Shown one piece after another: positions 16,160 through 23,246 of a DNA stretch of 23,246 bases (position 1 is its first letter; every line of letters starts with the position of its first letter). Below the pieces are notes generated by a model that saw nothing but the letters and a program-made list of their open reading frames with translations, did not search any database and was not told the origin of the DNA. Made by a program: the position numbers and the translations under genes. The stretch comes from Bacteroidota bacterium (lineage in GTDB: Bacteria > Bacteroidota > Bacteroidia > Cytophagales > Cyclobacteriaceae), in NCBI GenBank assembly GCA_023393375.1, contig JAEWLI010000011.1:1-23246 (forward strand). Direction: 5' to 3'.

Positions 16160-16981
16160 ATGAGAAAAATAGCAATTTACGGGAAAGGTGGTATTGGAAA
16201 ATCTACCACTACCCAAAACACAGTTGCAGGACTTGCTGAAATGGGCAAAAAAGTAATGGTGGTAGGCTGTGATCCTAAGGCTGATTCCACAAGACTTTTA
16301 TTGGGTGGTTTGGCACAGAAAACAGTGCTTGATACCCTTCGCGAAGAAGGAGAAGATGTAGAGTTAGAGGACGTGGTAAAGGGAGGTTATGCATTAACAA
16401 GTTGCGTAGAATCCGGAGGGCCAGAACCTGGTGTTGGGTGCGCCGGACGTGGAATTATAACTTCAATCAATCTTTTGGAACAGCTTGGTGCTTATGAAGA
16501 TGATAAAATGCTCGACTATGTATTTTATGATGTATTGGGCGACGTGGTCTGTGGTGGCTTTGCAATGCCTATAAGAGAGGGGAAAGCAAAGGAAATATAC
16601 ATTGTGGTTTCTGGTGAAATGATGGCCATGTACGCTGCCAATAACATTTGTAAAGGTATCGTAAAATTTGCCGATTCAGGTGGAGTTCGTTTAGGTGGCT
16701 TGATTTGCAACAGTCGTTTGGTGGACAATGAAAAAGAAATGATTGAAGAGTTGGCAAAAAAAATGGGAACCCAAATGATTCATTTTGTGCCACGCGATAA
16801 CATGGTACAAAGGGCAGAAATAAATAGGAAGACCGTTATCGATTTTGCTCCCGATCATACACAAGCAGATGAGTATCGGGCACTGGCAAAAAAGGTCGAC
16901 GAAAACGAAATGTTTGTTATCCCAAAGCCAATGCAAATTTCTGAACTGGAAAACTTACTGGTCGAATTCGGAATTGTTTAA
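16160..16981 (+). CDS. nifH: Nitrogenase iron protein NifH
   Basis: 273 residues, full length. P-loop GKGGIGKSTT (about residues 8-17), GCDPKADSTRLLL, Cys94 in GVGCAGRG and Cys131 in VVCGGFAMP, the two ligands that bridge a 4Fe-4S cluster across the homodimer. Arg97 in CAGRG is the residue ADP-ribosylated in organisms with DraT; no draT is seen here. NifH is the ATP-dependent electron donor to the MoFe protein and is also needed for cofactor maturation. First gene of the operon, 21 bp before nifI1. Intact as written. Confidence 0.98.
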   Translation: MRKIAIYGKGGIGKSTTTQNTVAGLAEMGKKVMVVGCDPKADSTRLLLGGLAQKTVLDTLREEGEDVELEDVVKGGYALTSCVESGGPEPGVGCAGRGIITSINLLEQLGAYEDDKMLDYVFYDVLGDVVCGGFAMPIREGKAKEIYIVVSGEMMAMYAANNICKGIVKFADSGGVRLGGLICNSRLVDNEKEMIEELAKKMGTQMIHFVPRDNMVQRAEINRKTVIDFAPDHTQADEYRALAKKVDENEMFVIPKPMQISELENLLVEFGIV

Positions 16982-17002
16982 CCATTTAAAATCTCCAAAA
17001 AC

Positions 17003-17347
17003 ATGTTAATGATAAGAGCGATAATAAGGCCAGAAAAATCGGATGCAGTATTAGAAGGCCTGTTACAGGCGGGATATCCTGCCGTAACCAAAGTAGCAGT
17101 GTATGGAAGAGGTAAACAGAGGGGGCTGAAAGTTGGGGAAATCCATTATGATGAACTGCCAAAAGAATTGTTGATCACCGTAATCAAGGATGACGACAAA
17201 GATCTGGTAATCAGAACCGTTATACAGAATGCCCGAACGGGAGAAAAAGGAGCTTATGGCGATGGGAAAATCTTCATATCGCCAGTGGAAGAGGTTTACA
17301 CGATCAGTTCTGGAGTAAAGGAAAATTCAAAACAAGAATTAGTATGA
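17003..17347 (+). CDS. nifI1: Nitrogenase PII-like regulator NifI1
   Basis: 114 residues of the GlnB/PII family. The N-terminus MIRAIIRPEKSDAVLEGLL is typical (the start may be the ATG at 17003 or 17009), and the C-terminal part has ARTGEKGAYGDGKIFISPVEEVYTI. NifI1 forms a complex with NifI2 that binds the NifDK protein and switches off nitrogenase when 2-oxoglutarate is low. Its place between nifH and nifD is the signature layout. Its stop overlaps the nifI2 start by 4 bp (ATGA), indicating translational coupling. Confidence 0.95.
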   Translation: MLMIRAIIRPEKSDAVLEGLLQAGYPAVTKVAVYGRGKQRGLKVGEIHYDELPKELLITVIKDDDKDLVIRTVIQNARTGEKGAYGDGKIFISPVEEVYTISSGVKENSKQELV

Positions 17348-17721
17348 AAGAGGTACTTGCCATGATCCGGATCAACCGGATCAACAAAACAAAAAGGGCT
17401 CTTTCTGATGCAGGGATTTCTTCTTTTACCGCTACAGGCAATGTAATGGGTAGAGGTCAAGGTGAGATTGATTATAAAATTCTGCATGGTGCTGAAGAAG
17501 GTATTCCAGAAGCGATCGAACAACTGGGAGATGGGCCAAAGTTGGTGCCAAAGCGACTCCTGTTGGTAGTGGTGCCCGATGAGAAGGTAGGCATGGTGGT
17601 AGATTCCATTATCAAAGCCAATCAGACTGGTTCGGCGGGTGATGGGAAAATATTTGTAATGCCTGTTTTGGAAGCCCATAGGGTGAGGACAGGCGAATGT
17701 GGAAATGTGGTTTTAGATTAA
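17344..17721 (+). CDS. nifI2: Nitrogenase PII-like regulator NifI2
   Basis: 125 residues, PII family. It has MIRINRINKTKRALSDAGI at the start, the long T-loop region with TGNVMGRGQGEIDY, and the C-terminal TGSAGDGKIFVMPVLEAHRVRTGE. Longer than NifI1, as usual for NifI2. It overlaps nifI1 by 4 bp and ends 8 bp before the nifD ATG. Its normal target is the NifDK complex, which this locus cannot encode as written. Confidence 0.95.
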   Translation: MKEVLAMIRINRINKTKRALSDAGISSFTATGNVMGRGQGEIDYKILHGAEEGIPEAIEQLGDGPKLVPKRLLLVVVPDEKVGMVVDSIIKANQTGSAGDGKIFVMPVLEAHRVRTGECGNVVLD

Positions 17722-17729
17722 TAAAAAAT

Positions 17730-18938
17730 ATGGAAGAAGATTTGAATAATTTGGATCCGGTGGGATATAAGGATGAGGTACTGAAAAAGTACCCACCGAA
17801 AATTGCAAGGAAAAGGGGTAAATCGATCCTCATCAATGATCCAGGCAAAGATCAGGAGATACAAGCCAATGTGCGCACCATTCCTGGTATCATTACCCAG
17901 AGGGGATGTACTTATGCCGGATGTAAAGGAGTGGTATTAGGCCCTACTCGTGATATTGTGAACATCACCCACGGGCCTATCGGGTGCGGTTTTTACAGTT
18001 GGCTTACCCGTCGTAACCAGACACGCCCCGATGAAAATGGCGATAACTATATGACCTATTGTTTTTCGACCGACATGCAAGACGAGAACATTGTATTTGG
18101 TGGAGAAAAGAAATTAAGACAAGCCATACAGGAAGCTTACGATTTGTTTCATCCCAAGGCCATAGCCATATTTTCAACTTGTCCTGTAGGATTGATCGGG
18201 GATGATGTTCATGCTGTAGCCAGAGAAATGAAAGAGAAATTTGGCGATTGCAATGTGTTTGGTTTCAGCTGCGAAGGTTACAAAGGTGTAAGCCAGTCTG
18301 CCGGGCATCACATTGCAAATAACCAGATCTTTAAACATGTGATTGGCACCGACGACAGTGATATTGGTAAGAAGTTTAAGGTGAACCTATTAGGAGAGTA
18401 CAACATTGGTGGTGATGCCTTTGTATTGGAAGAAATGTTTGAGAAAGCAGGGATTTCGCTACAAGCTACTTTTAGTGGCAACTCTACCATACAACAGTTT
18501 GCCAATTCGCATACAGCAGACTTGAACGTGATCATGTGTCACAGATCAATCAACTATGTGGCCGAGATGATGGAAAAGAAATTCGGTATTCCCTGGACGA
18601 AAGTCAACTTTATAGGTGCACACGCTTCCGCGAAATCGTTGAGGAAAATCGCAGATTATTTTGAAGATAAGGAGTTGAAAAAACGAGTAGAAAAGCTAAT
18701 TGAGGAGGAGATGAAAGCGGTTGATAAGGTGATCAAAGAAATAAGGCCACGCACAGAGGGTAAAAAGGCTATGTTATTTGTGGGTGGCTCCAGGGCGCAC
18801 CATTATCAGGATTTGTTCATCGAGTTGGGCATGGAAACCATTGCTGCCGGTTACGAATTTGGTCATCGCGATGATTACGAAGGGAGGAAGGTGCTGCCAA
18901 CTATTAAGGTAGATGCCGACTATTATCAACCTGGATGA
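17730..18938 (+). pseudogene. nifD: Truncated nitrogenase MoFe protein alpha chain NifD
   Basis: 402 codons from the ATG at 17730, against roughly 480-540 for NifD; the ATG at 17697 lies inside nifI2 and is rejected. The first about 397 residues are well conserved: P-cluster ligands Cys60 (RGC), Cys86 (GPIGC) and Cys151 (STCPVGLIGDD), FeMo-cofactor ligand Cys270 (MCHRSINY), and His193 in GHHIAN. After TIKVDAD the family sequence ends, five unrelated residues (YYQPG) follow, then TGA. The last 80-140 residues are missing, including the cofactor His ligand (His442 in Azotobacter) and the conserved HSWDY/HSYDY region. None of the three forward frames continues NifD, so this is loss of DNA, not a simple frameshift. 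The product should not form a working MoFe protein. Confidence 0.9.
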
Positions 18939-19028
18939 TTTATTCATCGGAGAGGAGAGGTTGAAATAACAAGAAGAGTCCCGTTACCTGACATCATCAT
19001 GAGTTCCAATGAATAAAAAAAACAGAGC
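18939..19028 (+). other. Deletion scar between nifD' and nifE; nifK missing
   Basis: Only 90 bp separate the nifD' stop from the nifE ATG, where a gene of about 450-460 codons (nifK) is expected. A +1 frame starting at 18919 reads TIINLDDLFIGEERLK and stops at 18967; this might be the tail of nifK, but I cannot prove it. The remaining 60 bp up to nifE look like an ordinary spacer, with an A-rich stretch just before the start. Confidence 0.6.
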
Positions 19029-20387
19029 ATGATCAATCTACTAGACAAAAGAAAAGGCCAGGTATATATAAATGGCGCAAAAGACTTCAACCTTGACTGT
19101 GACAAGCAAAGTCTGGCCGGATCGGTAAGTCAAAGAGCTTGCGTGTTTTGTGGATCACGTGTGGTGGTGTACCCTATTGCCGATGCGTTACATGTAGTTC
19201 ATGGACCTGTAGGTTGTGCGGCATACACATGGGATATTCGTGGGGCCCTTTCATCAGGGCCAGAAATTCATAGGCTAAGCTTTTCTACCGATTTGAGGGA
19301 AAAAGATGTGATTTATGGCGGAGAAAATAAACTGTATGCTAGTTTAATTGAACTCATCGACGCTTATAAACCTGAAGCCGCTTTTATCTACTCTACCTGT
19401 ATAGTAGGTTTGATTGGTGATGATGTGAATGCTATTTGCAAAAAAGTGGAAAAAGAAAAAAACATACCGGTGATTCCTGTGCAATCAGAGGGTTTTAAAG
19501 GTACTAAGAAAGATGGTTATAAAGCAGCCTGCGAAGCCTTGTTTCCATTAATCGGAACGGACAATGATGCTGAGGTTTCCCCTTATAGTGTCAATATCCT
19601 CGGTGATTTTAATCTGGCGGGGGAAATATGGATGCTAAAGGAATATTATGAGAAAATGGGTATTGAAGTAGTGGCTACCATTACTGGTGATGGCCGGATA
19701 GGACAAGTGAGGAAATCCCATAAAGCGGCCCTCAACCTGGTTCAATGCTCAGGATCGATGATGCATTTGGCCGATCTGATGAAAGAAAAATTCAATATAC
19801 CCGCTTGTAAGGTCTCTTATTTTGGCATCGAAGACATGTCGGATGCCCTTTACGAGGTTGCTAAGTTTTTCAATAACGATGAAATCATGACCAGGACACG
19901 CGAATTGGTGCATTCGGAGGTGAGCCGCATTATGCCGGAACTAATGAAATACAAAAAGGCACTGGCCGGAAAAAAAGCAGCTATATATGTTGGAGGAGCC
20001 TTTAAAGCCATTTCATTGATAAAAGCCCTGAACATGATCGGTGTAAAAACCGTGCTGGCTGGATCACAAACCGGCAACAAGGATGATTATGCACAGATGA
20101 AGGAATTGAGTGACGAGGATACGGTGATTGTGGACGATTCCAATCCGCTGGAACTTTCAAAATTTGTAATGGAAAAAGGAGCGGACATTCTTATTGGAGG
20201 AGTAAAGGAAAGGCCTATCGCTTATAAACTGGGATTGGGTTTTTGTGACCACAATCACGAAAGAAAGGAAGCACTGGCTGGGTATGAAGGAATGCTCAAC
20301 TTCGCTAAAGAGATTTACAATACGGCTATGAGCCCGGTTTGGAAAGTTCACCTAAACAGAATGAGGTATGGAAGCGATAGAAAATAA
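19029..20387 (+). CDS. nifE: FeMo-cofactor scaffold protein NifE
   Basis: 452 residues, full length. The clear NifE signature is SVSQRACVFCGSRVVVYPIADALH (residues 32-55), GPVGCAAYTWDIRGALSSGPE, and YSTCIVGLIGDDV. Cluster-ligand candidates are Cys38, Cys63 and Cys124, matching the positions known in NifE. NifEN is a NifDK-like heterotetramer on which the NifB-derived cluster is matured before transfer to apo-NifDK. The gene overlaps nifN by 20 bp. No damage seen. Confidence 0.97.
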   Translation: MINLLDKRKGQVYINGAKDFNLDCDKQSLAGSVSQRACVFCGSRVVVYPIADALHVVHGPVGCAAYTWDIRGALSSGPEIHRLSFSTDLREKDVIYGGENKLYASLIELIDAYKPEAAFIYSTCIVGLIGDDVNAICKKVEKEKNIPVIPVQSEGFKGTKKDGYKAACEALFPLIGTDNDAEVSPYSVNILGDFNLAGEIWMLKEYYEKMGIEVVATITGDGRIGQVRKSHKAALNLVQCSGSMMHLADLMKEKFNIPACKVSYFGIEDMSDALYEVAKFFNNDEIMTRTRELVHSEVSRIMPELMKYKKALAGKKAAIYVGGAFKAISLIKALNMIGVKTVLAGSQTGNKDDYAQMKELSDEDTVIVDDSNPLELSKFVMEKGADILIGGVKERPIAYKLGLGFCDHNHERKEALAGYEGMLNFAKEIYNTAMSPVWKVHLNRMRYGSDRK

Positions 20388-21732
20388 GGCGGGATTTGTC
20401 TCTTCGAGAAACGCGTGCAAATTGTGTATGCCACTGGGAGCTTGTCTGGCATTCAAAGGGGTAGAGGGTTGCGTTCCATTGCTACATGGATCCCAAGGTT
20501 GTAGTACCTATATCAGACGATATATGATCAGCCATTTTAAAGAACCTGTAGATGTGGCTTCCACGAATTTCGGGGAAATGACAGCCATATTTGGTGGTAA
20601 ACTGAATTTTCAATTGGCAGTAGAAAATATTACCAAACAATATCAACCTCAAATGATTGGTATCGCCTCTACTTGTTTGAGCGAAACCATTGGTGATGAT
20701 GTGCGGATGTTTATCCACGAATATTTGAAGGAAAATGCGGAAAAAGAACTTCCTGCCCTGGTTGAAGTAAAGACACCGAGCTTTCAAGGAACACATATGG
20801 AAGGTTTCCATAAAACCATATTGGCATTGATTGAGCAATTGGCGGCTCCAAAAACCACACCTTCCGACGAACTGGTGTTGTTGCCGGGCATGGTCTCTCC
20901 TGCCGATATTAGATACTGGAAGGAAATACTGGAGGATTTTGGTATATCACATACGGTTCTTCCTGATTATTCTGATACCCTTGATGGGGGAGCTTGGGAT
21001 ACTTATGTAAAAATTCCCGAAGGAGGCACGCCATTGGCAAAGATAAAAAATTCGTCAAACGCAAAATGTGTGGTCGAACTGGGAATGGTTTTATCCTCGT
21101 TCACTTCGGCAGGTCAATATTTGGAGAAAACCCATTCGGTAAAAAGGCATAACATAGGAATGCCAATAGGAATTGCTGCCACCGATAGGTTTATAGATAT
21201 TCTTGAGGAGGAGTACAACACTCTACTTCCAGAAAAGCATAAAAAGGAACGTGGCAGGTTGATTGATTCATATATTGATGGCCACAAGTATGTATTTGGA
21301 AAGAAAGCGGTGTTGTATGGTGAAGAAGATCTGGTAGCCGGCATGGCTGAATTTCTACTTGAAATTGGAATAGAACCAGTGTTATGTGCTTCAGGTGGCG
21401 AAAGTGGCAAATTGAAAGGTATTATCAATAAAAATAGAAAAGATTCGGAACCTGAAGTCCCTGTGTTTGTGGGTGTAGATTTCGAGGACATTGCCGATAA
21501 AATTAAGGATTTAAAGCCTGACATCATTATCGGAAGCAGCAAAGGATATTATATTTCGAGAGAAATCGGAATCCCTTTAATCAGGATAGGTTTTCCTATT
21601 CATGATAGAATTGGCGGTCAGCGAATACTCCATGTGGGTTATAGAGGAGCTCAGCAATTGTTCGATCAGATTACCAATGCATTGATCGGCTACAAGCAAG
21701 ACCATTCATCAGTTGGATATAAATACATGTAA
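20368..21732 (+). CDS. nifN: FeMo-cofactor scaffold protein NifN
   Basis: 454 residues. The N-terminus ACKLCMPLGACLAFKGVEGC followed by VPLLHGSQGCSTYIRRYMIS and HFKEPVDVAST is the NifN form; NifK would read QPVGA...CCSYHR and carry a different Ser/Cys pattern, so this gene is not the missing nifK. STCLSETIGDDV is present. Cys45 corresponds to the cluster ligand near Cys44 in Azotobacter NifN. It is translated from an ATG inside the end of nifE (20-bp overlap) and ends 21 bp before nifB. Intact. Confidence 0.96.
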   Translation: MEAIENKAGFVSSRNACKLCMPLGACLAFKGVEGCVPLLHGSQGCSTYIRRYMISHFKEPVDVASTNFGEMTAIFGGKLNFQLAVENITKQYQPQMIGIASTCLSETIGDDVRMFIHEYLKENAEKELPALVEVKTPSFQGTHMEGFHKTILALIEQLAAPKTTPSDELVLLPGMVSPADIRYWKEILEDFGISHTVLPDYSDTLDGGAWDTYVKIPEGGTPLAKIKNSSNAKCVVELGMVLSSFTSAGQYLEKTHSVKRHNIGMPIGIAATDRFIDILEEEYNTLLPEKHKKERGRLIDSYIDGHKYVFGKKAVLYGEEDLVAGMAEFLLEIGIEPVLCASGGESGKLKGIINKNRKDSEPEVPVFVGVDFEDIADKIKDLKPDIIIGSSKGYYISREIGIPLIRIGFPIHDRIGGQRILHVGYRGAQQLFDQITNALIGYKQDHSSVGYKYM

Positions 21733-21753
21733 AAAAAAGCTAAAACTAAACTT

Positions 21754-23000
21754 ATGAGTACTGAAGAAGTAAAACATCCCTGTTTCAGCTTTCAAGCAAA
21801 ATTTAAATACGGACGCGTACACCTTCCAGTAGCACCTGGTTGTAATATGCAATGTAATTATTGTGATAGAAAGTTTGATTGTGTAAATGAAAGTCGTCCC
21901 GGAGTAACAAGCGCAGTGCTCTCACCTCAGCAGGCTTTGGTATATGTAAAGAAAATCAAACAGATAGATAAAGGTAAAATCACGGTTGTGGGTATTGCAG
22001 GTCCCGGTGACCCTTTTGCCAATGCTGAGCAAACCATGGAAACGATGAGATTGATCCGTAAGGAATTTCCAGAACTTATTTTCTGTCTGTCCACCAATGG
22101 ACTAGAAATCGGTCCTTATATCGATGAATTGGCGGATCTGAATGTATCGCATATCACCATCACGGTAAATGGGATTGATCCTGTCGTCCTGGAAAGAATA
22201 TATTCATGGGTTCGTTATCAAAAGAAAATGTATCGGGGAATGGATGCTGGGAGGCTCGTGATGGAAAAACAAATGGAAGCCATAGAAATGATCAAGGCTA
22301 AAAATCTAACGCTAAAGATAAACAGTGTGATCCTTCCGGGCTTGAACGACTGGCACATACCAGAAGTAGCCAGGAAAATGAAGGAAATGAAGGCCGACAT
22401 CATCAATTGTATTCCTGTTTATCCGAACACCAACAAGTTTTTTGATGATGTTCCGAAACCTTCACGGGAATTGGTTGCCGATGTACGTGCACAGGTATCT
22501 GTATTTATGCCACAAATGACGCATTGCGCCCGCTGTCGTGCCGATGCCGTTGGTTTGTTGGGTCAAGAAATGGAAGAGGCAAAAAGCTTACTACAAGAGT
22601 GCTCGTCGTACACTGAAAATAGCGAATCTGCTCTCTATGTGGCAGTAGCCTCGCACGAGGGCACATGGGTGAGGCAAAAGAACTGCACATCTTTAAAGAA
22701 GTGGACGGAGAATATGAATTGGTAGAAAAAAGGGAAACCCCTCCTATGGGATTGGGTGATAACCGATGGGTGAAATTGGCAGAGATAATTAGCGATTGTA
22801 AGGCCATCTTGGTAAGTGGTGTTGGGAATAAACCATTGGAAATAATTGGAGATAAAGGTATTAAAGTAATTGAGATGAGCGGAATGATTGCTGAAGGGTT
22901 ACATGCTATTTATAAAGGGAAACCTTTAAAAACCTTGAAAAAGCGGGATGCCTTTGCCTGTGGTACTTCCTGTGGAGGTTCAGCTCAGGGATGTGTTTAA
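21754..23000 (+). pseudogene. nifB: NifB radical SAM cofactor enzyme, frameshifted
   Basis: The first frame (21754-22725) begins as normal NifB: HLPVAPGCNMQCNYCDRKFDC carries the radical SAM cysteines 30, 34 and 37, followed by VGIAGPGDPFAN and CLSTNGL, and by HCARCRADAVGLLGQE. After VAVASHEGT (to 22665) it runs into unrelated sequence. The expected C-terminal NifX-like domain continues in another frame from 22668 (GEAKELHIFKE ... GKPLKTLKKRDAFACGTSCGG) and stops at 23000. The total span of about 415 codons is normal for NifB. Comparison with the nifX-like gene at 23120 (DGVQVNEHFGMA) suggests six residues were present and 16 nt are lost. The radical SAM half alone is active in some archaeal NifB proteins, so partial function is possible. 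Confidence 0.88.
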
Positions 23001-23005
23001 GAGAA

Positions 23006-23054
23006 GGAACAAGGAACAAGAAACAAGAAACAAGAAACAAGGAAAAAGAAACAT
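23006..23054. repeat. Heptanucleotide tandem repeat (G[G/A]AACAA)n
   Basis: Read in sevens from 23006: GGAACAA, GGAACAA, GAAACAA three times, GGAAAAA, GAAACAT. It starts 6 bp past the nifB stop. Same unit as at 8316-8355. Confidence 0.85.
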
Positions 23055-23089
23055 GTTCAAAATGAATTGATGAGGTAACAACTCAACAG

Positions 23090-23115
23090 CTAAACATATT
23101 ACCAACTAAACATAT
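23090..23115. repeat. Short direct repeat before the nifX-like gene
   Basis: CTAAACATAT occurs at 23090-23099 and 23106-23115, 16 bp apart centre to centre, just before the ATG at 23120. It may be a regulator site or chance in AT-rich DNA. Confidence 0.35.
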
Positions 23116-23119
23116 AAAA

Positions 23120-23246
23120 ATGAAATTAGCCATCACATCTACCGACGGTGTTCAAGTAAACGAACACTTTGGCATGGCTCGCAAATTCTATATTTACGAA
23201 TATGCCAATGGCCATGTTCAGTTCTTGGAAAAAAGACAGACCGACG
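23120..23246 (+). CDS. NifX/NifB-C-domain cofactor-binding protein (5' part only)
   Basis: The first 42 codons, open to the window end. MKLAITSTDGVQVNEHFGMARKF has the conserved N-E/Q-H-F-G motif of the dinitrogenase iron-molybdenum cofactor family (NifX, NafY and the C-terminal domain of NifB), which binds cofactor or its precursor. It follows nifB after a 119-bp gap holding the heptad repeat, so it may be the next gene of the nif operon. It could be nifX or a small stand-alone member of the family; the rest is needed to decide. Confidence 0.8.
   Translation, partial: MKLAITSTDGVQVNEHFGMARKFYIYEYANGHVQFLEKRQTD

Noticed and set aside
17697..17729. Earlier ATG for nifD adding 11 residues
   Set aside because: It lies within the last codons of nifI2 and the added residues do not resemble NifD; ATG 17730 is 8 bp after the nifI2 stop.
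18900..18969. Simple frameshift ending nifD
   Set aside because: All three forward frames stop within about 70 bp and none resumes NifD sequence, so DNA is missing.
17730..19028. Programmed nifD excision element as in heterocyst-forming cyanobacteria
   Set aside because: No recombinase gene and no inserted DNA are present; the gene is shortened, not interrupted.
20368..21732. Could this gene be the missing nifK?
   Set aside because: Its N-terminal cysteine pattern and the LLHGSQGCSTYIRRYMISHF block are those of NifN, and it overlaps nifE as nifN does.
23006..23054. CRISPR-like array
   Set aside because: Seven-base units without spacers and no cas genes; a microsatellite-type tandem repeat.

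Overview
The window looks like chromosomal DNA from a Bacteroidota bacterium. It is AT-rich. Several start regions carry the Bacteroidota -7 element TAnnTTTG(C). Gene content also fits: a regulator-propeller/Y_Y_Y sensor, a GH3 lipoprotein, PAS kinases with Rcp-type response regulators, and a nif operon with nifI genes between nifH and nifD, as in many anaerobic diazotrophs. I cannot name a genus.

Region 1 (1-2244) is a peroxide-defence module. ahpD (partial) and ahpC lie on the minus strand, and oxyR is divergent from ahpC. The ahpC-oxyR gap holds a good OxyR-like operator placed to activate ahpC and repress oxyR. Region 2 (2320-6347) has comB (2-phosphosulfolactate phosphatase family) converging on a 1073-residue membrane sensor with 14 propeller repeats and a SpoIIE-type phosphatase output. 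Region 3 (6348-8721) has an aldehyde dehydrogenase flanked by two long spacers; the second carries a heptanucleotide repeat and two terminator-like hairpins not attached to any visible gene. Region 4 (8722-12021) is a tight signalling operon: PAS histidine kinase, single-domain response regulator, and a receiver-kinase protein. Region 5 (12063-15600) has a periplasmic GH3 beta-glycosidase lipoprotein and an EamA-family transporter, each followed by an intrinsic terminator.

Region 6 (15601-23246) is a nitrogen-fixation cluster: nifH-nifI1-nifI2-nifD'-nifE-nifN-nifB-(nifX-like, cut by the window end). nifH, both nifI genes, nifE and nifN look intact. nifD stops at 402 codons, before the FeMo-cofactor histidine ligand region. 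nifK is absent, and nifE starts 90 bp after the truncated nifD. nifB has its C-terminal NifX-like domain in another frame, with about 16 nt missing at a conserved motif. As written, the locus could make the Fe protein, its PII-like regulators and most of the cofactor scaffold, but no MoFe protein. This is either a recently decaying nif operon or an assembly artefact, and it is the most important thing to check. The 647-bp leader of nifH has a perfect 23-bp palindrome and a sigma-54-like -24 element, suggesting dedicated control.
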